64,000 nucleotides of DNA from Pseudomonadota bacterium (GCA_016702545.1 JADJDT010000014.1:62001-126000), one strand, 5' to 3'; shown: positions 11,430 to 23,234, numbered from the stretch's first letter. Notes: a model not told the origin generated them from the sequence alone. Program-made: numbers and translations.

Positions 11430-13568
11430 TTACTCGTGCTCGAGCGGTCGGGTCGTCACCGTCGCCGGTCCGTCGCGGAGATGGGCCGCAGCCATATCGT
11501 ATTCGAAGAAGGCGATCATCCGCGTGGCGCCCACCTGACGCCAGAGGGCGCGGGCCGGCTCGAGCTGACCCGCGGCGAGCAGCTGGTCCGCCTGGTAGAA
11601 GAGCAGCTCCGCCAGGCGTCCGCGGGTTTTGGCCTCGCGCCGCAGCGCCGTGAAGCTGGTGCGTCCGAGCACGAGCTGGGCCAGGCGGTGGTACCACTCG
11701 TCGCCGCTGAGCTGGCGCAGGTAGGCCAGCGCTAGCGGGTCGGGCGCGAGGCCCGCGCGCCGGGCTAGCCCAATCACCCAGAAGCTGCAGTACGCCTTGA
11801 GATACTCTGTGACCTCCGGGCGCCCCAGCGCGCGATGGTAGGCGTCGAGCGCCTCGGGGAGCTGTCCGTAGGTCGTGAGCAGGGCGAGCGCGTCGGCGTA
11901 GCTCTCCTTGCGCTCGGGTGCCGCGTCGATGGCGCGCTCCAGACCCTCGGTGGCCTCCAGGCGCCGCCCCAGGGCGAAGGCGCTGGTGGCGCGATGAATC
12001 AGCGCTTCCGCCTCGGTCTCGGGCTGTAGGCCGAGCCGTAGACACTGGTCCCAGGCCTGCAAGGCGCGCTCGTGGGCACTGCGGCTGGCGGCGTCGCGGC
12101 CCTCGATGGCCCAGGCCTTGCCCTCTAGCCCGGCGACCCGCGCACGCCAATAGAGGCTCGAGGCCGCGGTCGGCGGCGCCAGGGCCAGGGCCCCCGCCAG
12201 GGCGCGGCGCGCGTCGGCGCCACGCTCCTGCTTGAGGGCAATCTGGGCCAGCTGCACCAGCACCTCGGGTCGTGGGTCCTGCGCGAGGGCCTGCTGCAGG
12301 GCGGCCGTGGCCTGCTCGATCGCGCCAGCGTTGTAGTGGCCGATGCCCAGCGCGAAGCTGACGCGCGCCAGGTTCGGCTGCAAGGGCTTGCCGAAGCGCA
12401 GCGCCGCGCGCCGATAGAACGCCGCGATGCGTGGCAGACTCCGTTCGGCCGCCGGGAGCTGCTCGCTCTCGATCGCGCGGAAGAGCTGAAGCTGGTACTG
12501 CGCCGCGAGGCGCTCGGCATAGCGGCGCGAGCTGGGCACCAGCTCGACGGCGGCCTCGAAGGCCGCGATCGAAAGCAAGACCTGGTCGTTGGCCGCCGCC
12601 AGCCGCCCGACGCAGGCCAGCACCTCGGCGTCGGCGGGAAAGCGCCGCGCGCCGTCGCGGCACAGCCGCAGGGCCAACGCTGGATCGGCATCCTCGAAGG
12701 CCGCGGCCAGCTCGATCAGCTTGGCCCCGCTGGCCGTCGGGGCGTTGGCGGCGAGCAGCAGTTGGAGCAGCGCCTGGTCCGTCGCCGTGCTCGCCAGGGT
12801 GCGCAGCCGGCGGATGGCCTCGTCCGGGCGATCGACCAACAGCAAGAGGCGCGCGACGCTGTAGCTCGTCGGACGCAAGAGGGCCCAGCCCAGCTCGGCG
12901 TGCTGGCGCAGCAGCGCGAGCGGGGCCATGCGCTGGAGCTCCGGTGCCCGGTCGAGATAGAGCCGGTACAACCGCTCGACGATCGGGCGCGAGGGCCACA
13001 CGCGGGCTACTTGCTCCGTGAGCTGCAGCGCACGCAAGCCCCGCAACGCGGGACCGAAGGCGGACGATCCGGCCCGGTTCGCCCAGTCGGTGACGACTGC
13101 AATTCCCTGCTGCGCGCGGCGGTCCTCGGGGTGGAGCCCCGTCTGCACCGCCAGCGCGGTCAGCACGCGTTCGGCGTCGCCGCTCGCGGCGAAGGCCCCT
13201 TCGATGGTGCGGGCCAGCGCGAAGAGCTGCGCATCGCGCGGGAGCCCGGCGTAGACCTCGGCGGGGTCATGGAGCGTGGCGGCATCCACGAACGCGTCGA
13301 AGGCGGTCGCCGGCTGCTTGGCGGCTAGCTGCTGGTGGGCGCGCGCGATCAGGTAGGCGGCGAGGTGCTGGCGCGCCGCCGCCCGCTCGGGGTGGTCCAG
13401 GCGGAGGGCTTCGTAGGCCTCGCGCGCCGCGCGATAGCTCGCGGCGTCCGCCGGTGGTGCGACGGGCGGCAGCTGCAGCCGCGCTTCGAGCGCCGATCGC
13501 GGAGGCACGCGACGGCCGGCGCAGGCGCCCAGCGCGACGAGCAGGACCAGGGGCAGGGACCGACGCAT
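11430..13568 (-). CDS. TPR-rich lipoprotein
   Basis: A 712-residue lipoprotein. ATG at 13568 gives a short signal peptide ending in the lipobox LGAC. The mature part is almost wholly alpha-helical with TPR-like repeats, clearest at about residues 380-560 (for instance ALGIGHYNAGAIEQATAALQ). No catalytic motif is seen. Reading frames that extend to 13946 run antisense over the neighbouring porin gene and are discarded. Likely role is an outer-membrane-anchored scaffold. The function is unknown. Confidence 0.85.
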   Translation of the reverse strand: MRRSLPLVLLVALGACAGRRVPPRSALEARLQLPPVAPPADAASYRAAREAYEALRLDHPERAAARQHLAAYLIARAHQQLAAKQPATAFDAFVDAATLHDPAEVYAGLPRDAQLFALARTIEGAFAASGDAERVLTALAVQTGLHPEDRRAQQGIAVVTDWANRAGSSAFGPALRGLRALQLTEQVARVWPSRPIVERLYRLYLDRAPELQRMAPLALLRQHAELGWALLRPTSYSVARLLLLVDRPDEAIRRLRTLASTATDQALLQLLLAANAPTASGAKLIELAAAFEDADPALALRLCRDGARRFPADAEVLACVGRLAAANDQVLLSIAAFEAAVELVPSSRRYAERLAAQYQLQLFRAIESEQLPAAERSLPRIAAFYRRAALRFGKPLQPNLARVSFALGIGHYNAGAIEQATAALQQALAQDPRPEVLVQLAQIALKQERGADARRALAGALALAPPTAASSLYWRARVAGLEGKAWAIEGRDAASRSAHERALQAWDQCLRLGLQPETEAEALIHRATSAFALGRRLEATEGLERAIDAAPERKESYADALALLTTYGQLPEALDAYHRALGRPEVTEYLKAYCSFWVIGLARRAGLAPDPLALAYLRQLSGDEWYHRLAQLVLGRTSFTALRREAKTRGRLAELLFYQADQLLAAGQLEPARALWRQVGATRMIAFFEYDMAAAHLRDGPATVTTRPLEHE

Positions 13569-13702
13569 GGGCGGGGAGTGTAGCCAGGGCCACGCACTGC
13601 GTCCACGATCAAGGCACGCGGCGTCAAGGCTCGCCGCTGCGCGCGCAGGCGCAGGGCCGCGCCGGTCGCCGACCCGCAGGAGCGAGCGGCGTCGCGGGCG
13701 CG

Positions 13703-15328
13703 TCAGCGCCACTCGAAGCTGAGCCCGAGGTCGAAGCGGTGGCCGATCCGCTGATAGCGCCCCGCGGTCGAGGCCGACCCACGTCCCTCCAGGGTCGCCT
13801 GGCACTCGGCCCGCTCGATGTCGAGGCCGCTGTCGGCGCAGGCGGTCTGCAGAGCGGGGTCGAAGCCCGAGGCCGTGGAGGTGATGGGGGGCACCCACAG
13901 CAGCCCGTAGCCGAGGCGCAGCTTGAGCCCCGGCTGCACCGTCCACTGCAGGGCCGCGAAGGCGTCGAGGTTCCAGCCGTCGATGGCCAGCGCCGTCACC
14001 GCCGCGCGCTCGACCGCGCCACTGGCCACCTGCGCGGCGAGCTGCAGCTCCAGGGGCGGCCGCAGCTCGATCGCGCTGCCGAGCTGTAGGGCACCCACGT
14101 CCTGGAAGCCGCGGCGCAAGATCAATCGGTCGGCGGTGAAACGGTCGGCGAGCCGCAGCTGCACGCCGCTGAAGCGCACATCGAGATCGGTGTGGCGTGC
14201 CCAGTGCGTCCAGCGCAGCAGCGCCTCCAGCGCGACGCGTGGCGTGGCGCGCCAGCGCGCCCCGAGGCTGACGATATCGGGTAGCCGGTAATGGATGACG
14301 CTGCGCCCGCGCAGCAGCGGGGTGGCCTCGGCGGTCACGCCGAGGGCCTCGCGGACGCCATCGCGGACGGCTGCTGCGGGATAGATCGTGGCCTCTCCGG
14401 CCGTGCGGAGGTCACTGCTTCCTGGGTTCCCCACCGCGCTGACGTAGGCGAGGCCCGCGTCAAGATCCGCTCGCAGGCGCCCGACCAGGCCGATCGCCGC
14501 CCCCAGCGCGTCGGTGCTGCCGGAGGCGTGGACGCCCTCCGCGGCGAGCGGGTTCTCGTAGTCACAGCGGGGCGCGTCGGCCGCAGACCCACAGGCGTCG
14601 AGCGCCAGTGGCTCGTCGCCCTCGCGGCGCGTACCGCCGGCCAGGGCGGCATCACGGACGAGGCCGAGCTGGACACTGCTGCGCACATAGCTGATCGAGA
14701 GGCCGAGCCACCAGCCGCGCAGCAGGCGTACCGCCGCGGCCGGGGTGATGTGCAGCTGCGTGAAGGCGAGCGTGGCGCCGTGGTATCGGCTGGCACGCTG
14801 CAGCCCACCGTCGACCACGGCGGGGTCGGCGTCCGCGACCAGCAGTGAGCTCTGGTCGCGCTGCCAGCGGGTCGAGAGACCAAAGACGACGGCGGAGGAG
14901 CCGAGTCGTGAGCTGACCGCTGCGAAGAGCTGCGGGTCGAACTGTCGCCACTGCTCGCGAGAGAAGCGCAGCGCCCGCTCGCCCGCCCGATCCAGGGCGC
15001 TCCGCGTCAGCAGCGCCTGACCGGAGTCGCGATCAATGGGCGTGCGCTGCGCGCTGCCGAGCTGCAGATCCCCGGTGGTGGCGAAGTAAACGGTGGAATC
15101 GCGCCGTAACCCGAGGGTCGCCGGGTTGAGGATCGTCGCCGCCGGGTGATCGGTCGCAGGCCCGTCCAACACGAGACCGCCCGGGCGACCGCCGAGCAGC
15201 GGCGCCGTATGGCCCGGCTGGGACGCGCCGAAGGCGAGCCCGATGGCCAGCAGCGCGCCGCGGCCGATCAACCGGCGGCCGATCAACCGGCGCCTTCGGC
15301 GCGGAGCCCCTGAAGTTTGGCAGCGCAC
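13703..15328 (-). CDS. FadL/OmpP1-like outer membrane beta-barrel protein
   Basis: A 541-residue protein with a basic N terminus (a duplicated LIGRRLIGRG), a signal peptide and then alternating amphipathic beta strands. The start of the mature part, with ATILNPATLGL, matches the N-terminal hatch of the FadL/TodX family, which usually reads NPAA. The last strand ends RFDLGLSFEWR, with an aromatic near the C terminus as expected for BAM insertion. Family members take up fatty acids and other hydrophobic compounds across the outer membrane; the substrate here is unknown. It follows the divergent HEAT lipoprotein gene on the other strand. Confidence 0.8.
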   Translation of the reverse strand: MRCQTSGAPRRRRRLIGRRLIGRGALLAIGLAFGASQPGHTAPLLGGRPGGLVLDGPATDHPAATILNPATLGLRRDSTVYFATTGDLQLGSAQRTPIDRDSGQALLTRSALDRAGERALRFSREQWRQFDPQLFAAVSSRLGSSAVVFGLSTRWQRDQSSLLVADADPAVVDGGLQRASRYHGATLAFTQLHITPAAAVRLLRGWWLGLSISYVRSSVQLGLVRDAALAGGTRREGDEPLALDACGSAADAPRCDYENPLAAEGVHASGSTDALGAAIGLVGRLRADLDAGLAYVSAVGNPGSSDLRTAGEATIYPAAAVRDGVREALGVTAEATPLLRGRSVIHYRLPDIVSLGARWRATPRVALEALLRWTHWARHTDLDVRFSGVQLRLADRFTADRLILRRGFQDVGALQLGSAIELRPPLELQLAAQVASGAVERAAVTALAIDGWNLDAFAALQWTVQPGLKLRLGYGLLWVPPITSTASGFDPALQTACADSGLDIERAECQATLEGRGSASTAGRYQRIGHRFDLGLSFEWR

Positions 15329-15483
15329 GCGCGATCCCTACGACGTCAGCGACCGAGCTGTCCATCAGTGACAGCGGACCTTGCGCCGCACCGGTCGCGA
15401 TCGCCCGCCCGCTCGACCGCGCCCCGTTCGGGGCTGGCGCGCGCCTTGACTTGGTCGGCGGCGATTCATACCATCGCGCCACC

Positions 15484-16821
15484 GTGCAGGATTATCGCGC
15501 TACGTGCCCACGCAGAGCCCTTGCCGCCGGCGCCCTGCTGGCGTTGAGCTGGCTCGGCGCTGGGTGCCAGGTCACGAGCGCGAAGATCCAACATTGGAAG
15601 GAGACCGAGGAGGGCGCGGGCAAGCTCGCTGCAGCCGTCGCCGACGTTGGCTTGGTCCTCCCCTTACGGACCGAGGCGGCGCTGGCCCTGGTCCAGATCC
15701 AAGAGGTCGAGCGGCTGATCGACGCGGTCCGTCGTACGGAGGCCGCGGCACGCAGCGCGTTGACCGTGGCGCTGGCCGCGGCGCTGCTGCCGCGCCTCGA
15801 AGGAGCGAGCGGACCGCTCGCGCCGCCCACGGCGATGGAGGCCAAGGATGTCCTCTTTGCCCTGCGCGAATGGCTGCCGGCGGAGGCGCGTGCCCACGCC
15901 GACGAACGACTGCTGCGTTGGCTGCTGGTCGATTGGGCAGGGCGCGCGGGGGGCGATCACAGCGGGCCCAAGATCGTCCGGGCCATTGGCGCGGCGGCTG
16001 CGCCCGCGCTAGCCGAGGGGCTGCGGCAGGTGGACGCCAGCGCCGCGCTGGTGCTCGCGCAGCTGCTCCGCGAGGTCGGCGGCGGCCCGGACCGCGACCT
16101 CGGCGCGGGGGCGCTGATCGAGCGGGTGCGCGAACGCGAGGGGCTGGCGCGCGAGCCGGCGTACCAGGCCCTCGCCGCGGTCGGCAGCCCCTTGGGCCGC
16201 ACCTTTCTGCTCGCGGTCGCGCGCGCCGGTGCCGAGGGCGGTCGGGTGCTGGCGTTGCTGGCCCTGGCCAAGGACCCGGAGGTGGCGTCGGTGTCCGAGC
16301 TGGCGGCGCTGGCGGGTGACACGCGTGGGCCCGGCGCCGTGCGTGAGGCTGCCTTCACGGCGCTCGAGGCCATCGACAGCCCGGCGACCGCCGACGCGCT
16401 GGCTGCCATCATCGCGCGCGATGCCGAAGAGAAGGTCCGTTACCGCGCCGTCGAGGCCCTGGTGGGATGCTGCAAGGTGGCGGGTGTCGCGCGGTTGCTC
16501 GCTGCGTTGCCCGCAGGCTATAGTTACCGCCGGCTTGATGTTTCCGACTTCATCGAGCACGACATCAAGGAGCTCGGTGTGGCGGTGCTGCCGGTCTTGC
16601 GCCGGGCGCTGGCGTCTCCGAGCTGGATCGCGCGGGTGATCGCCGTGCGGCTGCTCGGCGCGCTGGGAGGCCAGGGAGAGCTCGGGGCACTGCGGCCGCT
16701 CCTGACCGACGAGACCAAGCTTCGCGGCTGGGATGGCGACCGCGCCCCTGGCCGAGCGAAGAGCGTGACAGTGGCAGCGGAGGCGCGCATCGCGATCGAG
16801 GGATTGAGCCGGCGTAGGTAG
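15484..16821 (+). CDS. HEAT-repeat lipoprotein
   Basis: About 445 residues. A GTG start at 15484 (or ATG 15451) gives a signal peptide with lipobox LGAGC. The mature part holds HEAT repeats throughout, including a clear pair at about residues 270-350 (AVREAAFTALEAI, KVRYRAVEALVG). No enzymatic motif. Its stop codon TAG at 16819 opens a 21-bp tandem repeat tract. Probably an envelope scaffold; no named family recognised. Confidence 0.82.
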   Translation: MQDYRATCPRRALAAGALLALSWLGAGCQVTSAKIQHWKETEEGAGKLAAAVADVGLVLPLRTEAALALVQIQEVERLIDAVRRTEAAARSALTVALAAALLPRLEGASGPLAPPTAMEAKDVLFALREWLPAEARAHADERLLRWLLVDWAGRAGGDHSGPKIVRAIGAAAAPALAEGLRQVDASAALVLAQLLREVGGGPDRDLGAGALIERVREREGLAREPAYQALAAVGSPLGRTFLLAVARAGAEGGRVLALLALAKDPEVASVSELAALAGDTRGPGAVREAAFTALEAIDSPATADALAAIIARDAEEKVRYRAVEALVGCCKVAGVARLLAALPAGYSYRRLDVSDFIEHDIKELGVAVLPVLRRALASPSWIARVIAVRLLGALGGQGELGALRPLLTDETKLRGWDGDRAPGRAKSVTVAAEARIAIEGLSRRR

Positions 16822-16903
16822 CTCGGGTCGGTAAGACAGCAGCTCAGGTTGGTAAGACAGCAGCTCGGCTTGGTAAGACAGCACCGCAGCTTGGTAAGAC
16901 AGG
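16820..16903. repeat. 21-bp minisatellite, four units, at a stop codon
   Basis: Four 21-bp units of the form AGCTC-GGNT-GGTAAGACAGC occupy 16820-16840, 16841-16861, 16862-16882 and 16883-16903. The first unit begins inside the TAG stop of the HEAT lipoprotein gene. Units differ at two to four positions, so the array is not brand new. Confidence 0.9.
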
Positions 16904-16980
16904 CGGGCGGGTGGGCCGGGTGAGTAAGCGGTCGGCGCGGCGTGGACGTGGCGGCAGCTTGGAGGCAGTCGAGCGCTTCG

Positions 16981-17830
<850 letters not shown>

Positions 17831-17850
<20 letters not shown>

Positions 17851-20800
17851 CCATCTACGTCGGGCGCTGGCCGCGGGGACGGTGCTGGGCGTGCTCGGGA
17901 TGCTGCCGCTGCTGCTCACCGAGCTCACCTATGTCTTGGCGGTGCGTCGGCCGCCCTTCGACGACGCTCGCCAGCTGCTGGCCTTCGTGGCGCTGCTGCT
18001 GACCCTTCCCCTGGGCTTTGCGGTCGTGGCCGGGCCGCCCGTGGCGTTGCTGTTGCTTGGCATTGGAGCGCTGGCCGAACGGCTGGCGCCGCGACGCGTC
18101 AGCGTCCCGCGGATGACGGCTCGCGTGGTCAGTGTCCTCGCCGCGCCAGGCATCGCGGTCGTCGTCGCCCAGCTCTTCGCCGGGCGGCGCGCGCAGCTCC
18201 TTCCGGGACGGCACCTGGTGGCGATCGTGCTCGGTGTGATCGGGTTGGCTGCAACCTACGGGGCGGTGCGCGCCGTCCTCGCGGTCCGCGAGCGCCTGCA
18301 GCTGCGTCGCTGGCACGCAGGCCACGCGCTGCTGCTGGCGACGGGGCTCCTGATCGTCGGCACGGCCTGCTACATCGCCGACCAGCGCCTGTTGGTCGGG
18401 CTCTATCGCTTCTTTCATGCGTTGCTGGCGTTGGCCGCTCTCGCCTTCAGTCAGCTCGCCGTAGCGACGCTCTACGCCGCTTGGCGCCCCACGCAGCGCT
18501 GGCTCGGACGCATGCTGATGCCGCGCCACGCGTTGCTGGTGGCGGCCGTGCTCGTGACCGCGAGCTGTTGGGGCCTGGGGCAGGTCCAGCGCTCCGCGCC
18601 GCTGCGCTTCCTGCTGCTGCGCCACGCCACCTTGCAGCAGCAGTTGTTGCGGCTGACGCCGCTGGCACGCGCCGGGGCGAGCCTGGAGCCGGTGGTGCCC
18701 GCCGGTGCGGCCGCTGGCGCACCGACCCCACCGCTGCGCCCCGGGCCGCGACGCAGCGAGGCCAACCTGCTGCTGATCTCGGTCGACGCGCTGCGCGCCG
18801 ACCACCTCGGGGTCCACGGCTACGGGCGGCCGACCAGCCCGCGCATCGATCAGTGGGCGCGCCAGTCGGTGGTCTTCGAGCGCGGCTACTGCCCCGTGCC
18901 CCACACCTCGTTCTCGCTGACCTCGCTGCTGACGGGCAAGCACATGTACAACGCCAGCGAGGCGCGACAACGCACGCTGGCCGCCGTGCTGCGGCGCTAC
19001 GGCTACAAGACGGGCGGCTTCTTCCCGCCGGCCGTGTTCTACATCGACGGCAAGCGCTTCAGCGCCTTTGCCGCCACCAAGTTCGACTTCGAATACGTCA
19101 AGTACGAGTTCCTCGCGGCCGAGCCGCGGGTCGATCAGGTGCTCGAGTTCCTCGGCCAGCAGGGGCAGGGGAAGTTCTTCGTCTGGGTCCACTTCTTCGA
19201 GCCGCACGAGCCCTACGAGTCCTGGCCGGGCCTGGTCTTCGGCAAGCGCGCCATCGATCGCTACGACAGCGAGATCGCCTACACCGATCGCGCGATCGGC
19301 CGCCTGATCGACCGTGTGCGGCGCGAGCACCCCAACACGATCGTGGCCCTGACCGGTGATCATGGTGAGGCCTTCGGCGAGCACGGCGCCTACTACCACG
19401 GCAACGCGCTCTACGAGGAGCAGGTGCGGGTGCCGGTGATCATCAGCGTGCCCGAGCTCGCCGCGCGACGGGTCGCGGGCAGCGTGCAGAGCATCGATCT
19501 GGCCCCGACGATGTTGAGCCTGGTCGACGTTCCGGTGCCAGCGGAGATGCAGGGCCACGATCTGGGTCCCTGGCTCGCCGGCGAAGCGCCGACCTCATTG
19601 CCCCCGGCCTATTTCACCATCGAAGACAAGAAGGCCGTGGTCGATCGCGATCGCAAGCTGATCTGGGACAGCGCGTGGGGCGTCACCGAGGTCTACGATC
19701 TCGAGCACGATGCGACGGAGCGCAACAACCTCAGCGCCCGCCAGCCCGCCCTGGCTGCCGCGCTGCGGGCGCAGCTGGGGCGAGCGCTGGACGAACAGCG
19801 GGGCCGGCGGCCCCGAGAGGACAGCGACGGCGAGGCGCAACGTCTGCTCGCGCGGGCGCGCCAGCGCGACTTCGGCGCCGTACCCGGCTTGCTACGGCTC
19901 TGTCGCCAGGGCGACGCCGAGCTGCGGCGGCAGGCGATCGGCGGGCTGGTGGCGTTGCGTGCGCGGGACGCGTTGACCGCGCTGCGAGCCGCACGTGCGG
20001 ACGCCGATCCGGGGGTCGCGATCCCGGCGCAGATCGGTGCGGCGCTGCTCGGGGACCGCGACAGCCTGCGGGCCGTCTCCGGGCTGGTGCAAGCGCGCGA
20101 CGACTTGCCCCCTGCGCTGCGGCGCGCGGCGCTGCTGGCGCTGGTGCGCAGCCCGGACGCGCGCGATCGCGGCGCGAGCCTGACGCTCGAGTTGGCGGCC
20201 ATGCTGCAAGGCAGCCGAGACATCTACCAGCGGCTCGAGCTGATCGACGCGCTCGGCGTCCTGGCCGACGCCCGGGCCGTGCCGGCGCTGCTGAAGCAGC
20301 TCGACACCGTCAGGACGCACCTGGCGGCGATCGATGCGCTGGGCGCCGTGCGCTCGCCCACGGCGCTGCCCACGCTCGTGCAGCTGCTGCGGACAGACGT
20401 CTACACCAACGCCCGGCAGCACGCGGCCGTGGCGCTCGGGCGCATCGGCGATCCGCGGGCGATCGCGCCGCTCTATGAGGCAGCCCGTCGCGAGCTCGAG
20501 GGGCCGGCGATCGCCGGGGTGTTGGTGGCGTTGGAGGCGCTGCGGGCGCTCCCCGTGCCCCGACTGAAGCCGCTGCTGCCGCAGGGGGCTTGGGCGTGTG
20601 CTGCGGCAAGCTGTCGGATCGCGCTCGGTAGCAGCTGCGGGCGGCGCGAGGAGCTGCTGCTGTTGGTCGCGCCGCAGCCGACCGTGAAGTGGGCGGAGCT
20701 GGGGGGCGCCTTGACCGTGCGGTGCGGCGACGAAGTCGTGGGTCGGCTCGACCTGGCGCGCGTGGCCCAGGGCGGACGCGACCGCGCGCTCGAGCTGCCC

Positions 20801-20944
20801 GCCGTCGTCGCCGCGCTGGACGGGCACCGTGGGTCGCTGGCGATCGAGGTCCCGCGGGACGGCGGTGGCGGCGAGTCGGTGGCGCTGCGCTTCATGGTGC
20901 TGCGCCCGCTGCCGGGTGGGGCGGTGGCCGTGGCGCAGCCCTAG
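17831..20944 (+). CDS. Membrane sulfatase/alkaline-phosphatase-superfamily protein with C-terminal HEAT repeats
   Basis: A 1,037-residue fusion. Residues 1-270 contain about six hydrophobic helices. A sulfatase-type domain follows from about 310 to 640, with LLISVDALRADHLG (metal site), the active-site segment CPVPHTSFSLTSLLTG, HFFEPHEPYE and LTGDHGEAFGEHG. The usual sulfatase Cys-x-Pro-x-Arg formylglycine site is absent, so the nucleophile is probably Thr or Ser as in phosphoglycerol or phosphoethanolamine transferases. Residues about 680-920 are HEAT repeats. The likely role is modifying envelope polymers or lipids on the periplasmic side. ATG at 17831, slightly overlapping the FHA gene. 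Confidence 0.85.
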
Positions 20945-20950
20945 AGCACC

Positions 20951-22189
20951 TCAGCCGGCCGCCGGATCGGCCGCTGGGGCCTCGGCCAGGCGGAAGCCGT
21001 CGTGCAGCACGCGCACGGCCACCTCGCCGTAGCGCCGCGCGACGAGGCACGAGACTTTGATCTCGCTCGTGCTGATCATCATGATGTCGATCTGCTGCTG
21101 GGCCAGCAGCTCGAACATGCGCTGGGCCACGCCCGAGTGGCTGCGCATGCCGACCCCGACGATCGAGACCTTCGCCACGTCGTCGTCGCTGAGCACCGGT
21201 CCGGCGTTCAGGCGTTGCGCCGCGGCGTCGACGCGGTCGCGTGCGGTCCGCAGGTCCGTCAGCGGCACCGTGAAGGAGAGGCTCGCGCGCCCATCGACCG
21301 GGGGTATCTGCACGATCATGTCCACGACGACGCCCGCCTCGCCGAGCGGGCGGAACAGCTCCGCCTGGATCCCCGGTCGCGCCGGCAAGCCGGAGACGGT
21401 GATCCGGGCCTGGTTGCTGTCGAGGCTGACGCCGGTGACGACGACCTTCTCCATCGCGGAGTCTTCGCTGACGACCATGGTTCCTGCTTCCTCGCTGAAG
21501 GTGCTGCAGACGCGCACCGGGACGCGATAGGTGCTCGCCACCTCGACCGATCGGATCTGCAGCACCTTGGCGCCGAGCGACGCCAGCTCCAGCATCTCCT
21601 GGTAGGCGACACGCGGGATCAAGCGGGCATCGGGGCAGATGCGCGGGTCGGCCGTGTAGACGCCGTTGACGTCGGTACAGATCTCGCACAGATCGGCGCG
21701 GATCGCGGCCGCCACCGCGACCCCGGTGGTATCCGAGCCACCGCGACCGAGGGTCGTGATGTTGCCCTCGGCGTCGGTGCCCTGAAACCCGGCGATGACG
21801 GGGATCTGATCGCGCTCCAGCGCTTGCGTCAGCGCCGAGGCCTCGATTTGGCGGATGCGCGCGCGAGAGAACGCCGAGTCGGTGTGAATGCGGATCTGAT
21901 GGCCGAGGAACGAGACCGCCTGGCCGCCGGCCGCCGTGATCGCCATCGCCAACAGGGCCGCCGTGGCTTGCTCGCCGGTCGCCAGCAACACGTCGAGCTC
22001 GCGCGGTTGCTCGCGGTCGCTGATGGCGCTCGCCAGCTTGATCAAGCGGTCGGTCTCGCCCGCCATCGCCGAGACCGTGACGACGACCTGATGTCCGGCC
22101 GCGCGGGTGCGTAGCACGCGCTCGGCAACATGGCGGATACGCTCGATGCTCCCCATCGAGGTGCCGCCGTACTTCTGCACGATCAGCAT
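20951..22189 (-). CDS. lysC: Aspartate kinase
   Basis: A 412-residue monofunctional aspartokinase, first step of the Lys/Met/Thr and diaminopimelate pathway (aspartate plus ATP to aspartyl phosphate). The amino-acid kinase domain opens with VQKYGGTSMGS and contains GRGGSDTTGVA. Two ACT domains follow from about residue 265 (VVVTGVSLD, VSIVGVGMRS) and form the allosteric feedback site, usually for lysine and/or threonine. ATG at 22189. The stop is 6 bases from that of the convergent sulfatase gene. Upstream it shares a promoter region with cutA. Confidence 0.96.
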   Translation of the reverse strand: MLIVQKYGGTSMGSIERIRHVAERVLRTRAAGHQVVVTVSAMAGETDRLIKLASAISDREQPRELDVLLATGEQATAALLAMAITAAGGQAVSFLGHQIRIHTDSAFSRARIRQIEASALTQALERDQIPVIAGFQGTDAEGNITTLGRGGSDTTGVAVAAAIRADLCEICTDVNGVYTADPRICPDARLIPRVAYQEMLELASLGAKVLQIRSVEVASTYRVPVRVCSTFSEEAGTMVVSEDSAMEKVVVTGVSLDSNQARITVSGLPARPGIQAELFRPLGEAGVVVDMIVQIPPVDGRASLSFTVPLTDLRTARDRVDAAAQRLNAGPVLSDDDVAKVSIVGVGMRSHSGVAQRMFELLAQQQIDIMMISTSEIKVSCLVARRYGEVAVRVLHDGFRLAEAPAADPAAG

Positions 22190-22350
22190 GGCTCTCTCAT
22201 TGCGCTCATCGCCTTCATTACGCTCATCGCAGCCTGGGGAAGGCGTGCCCGGGTTGCACCGGCCCAGGCGCTGCCCCGGTGCGCCGTGCTACGCTGCACA
22301 GCCGCGAGCATGCTCGGGCAGTGCCCCTGCAGGCCCCCAATAGGTGATCG

Positions 22351-22713
22351 ATGCGAGCGCACGCGTACGCGGTGGTCCTGGTTACGGCGCCAACCGGCGA
22401 GGCCGAGCGCCTGGCTCGGCTGGTGATTGAGCGCGAATTGGCTGCCTGTGTCAACCTGATCCCGGGCGTCCGCTCGCTCTACCGTTGGGAGGGGCGCCTG
22501 TGCGAGGACGCCGAGGTGGTGCTGGTGATCAAGACGCGCCTGGCGCTCGTCGCCACGCTCTGCGATCAGCTGGTCGCCGCGCACCCCTATGACCTGCCCG
22601 AGGTGATCGCGCTGCCGATCGTCGCGGGCCACGGGCCCTACCTGCAGTGGCTCGGCGCGGCCACCGTGGCGGGCGCGGGGCCCGACGAGGACGGGGGCGT
22701 CCCGCCCGCCTGA
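22351..22713 (+). CDS. cutA: CutA1 divalent-cation tolerance protein
   Basis: A 120-residue cytoplasmic trimeric protein of the CutA1 family, recognised from ACVNLIPGVRSLYRWEG, KTRLALV and HPYDLPEVIALPI. The family is linked to copper tolerance in E. coli, but its molecular role is unsettled. The length is typical apart from a short Gly/Asp-rich tail. ATG at 22351; no strong ribosome site is visible. It is divergent from lysC across a 161-base gap that carries an 18-bp imperfect direct repeat (22198-22232). Confidence 0.93.
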   Translation: MRAHAYAVVLVTAPTGEAERLARLVIERELAACVNLIPGVRSLYRWEGRLCEDAEVVLVIKTRLALVATLCDQLVAAHPYDLPEVIALPIVAGHGPYLQWLGAATVAGAGPDEDGGVPPA

Positions 22714-22832
22714 GCGGCCGTCGCTCGCCAGTCGGGGGCACGACCGGGGCAACCACGCCTCGCATGCGCCGATAACCGTGCCCGCGTCGATCGTCTGTCG
22801 CTTCCTGGTGGACGGGGTGTGGGCATCTAGCC

Positions 22833-23234
22833 GTGCGTGGGCTCGTTCTTGGCGCTCTCGTGCTGGTCGTCGCGGTCGCAGCCCTGCGTCCGCCCCCCGT
22901 CGCCGCAACCGACCCGCCCCCCGAGGTGGCCGCGGTGCTGCGCGCCGGTGCTGCGGTCGCGGTGGCGAAACAGGTCCGCGTCGCGCTGAAGGCGCGACAG
23001 CGCCTCGCCATCGGGCTGCCGATCGATCTCAATCAGGCCGCCGAGGACGAGCTGGAGCTGTTACCCGGGGTGGGTCCGATCCTCGGACGGCGGCTGGTTG
23101 CGGCGCGTCGGGCGCGCGGCGGCTGGCAGCGGCTCGCGGAATTAGCGCAGCTGCGTGGTCTCAGTGCCCAGCAGGTGGCGCGCTGGCAGGGTTTGGCCAC
23201 CGTCGGGGAACCCCTGCGGCCCCCCGCGCCCTAG
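22833..23234 (+). CDS. ComEA-like helix-hairpin-helix protein
   Basis: A 133-residue protein with a GTG start, an N-terminal signal or anchor helix, and one helix-hairpin-helix unit at about residues 68-125 (IDLNQAAEDELELLPGVGPILGRRL). This is the ComEA-type DNA-binding module, where N-rich starts such as DLNQA and the GVGP hairpin are diagnostic. ComEA binds incoming DNA in the periplasm during natural transformation; small HhH proteins of unknown role are also common. No other competence gene is in the window. Confidence 0.8.
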   Translation: MRGLVLGALVLVVAVAALRPPPVAATDPPPEVAAVLRAGAAVAVAKQVRVALKARQRLAIGLPIDLNQAAEDELELLPGVGPILGRRLVAARRARGGWQRLAELAQLRGLSAQQVARWQGLATVGEPLRPPAP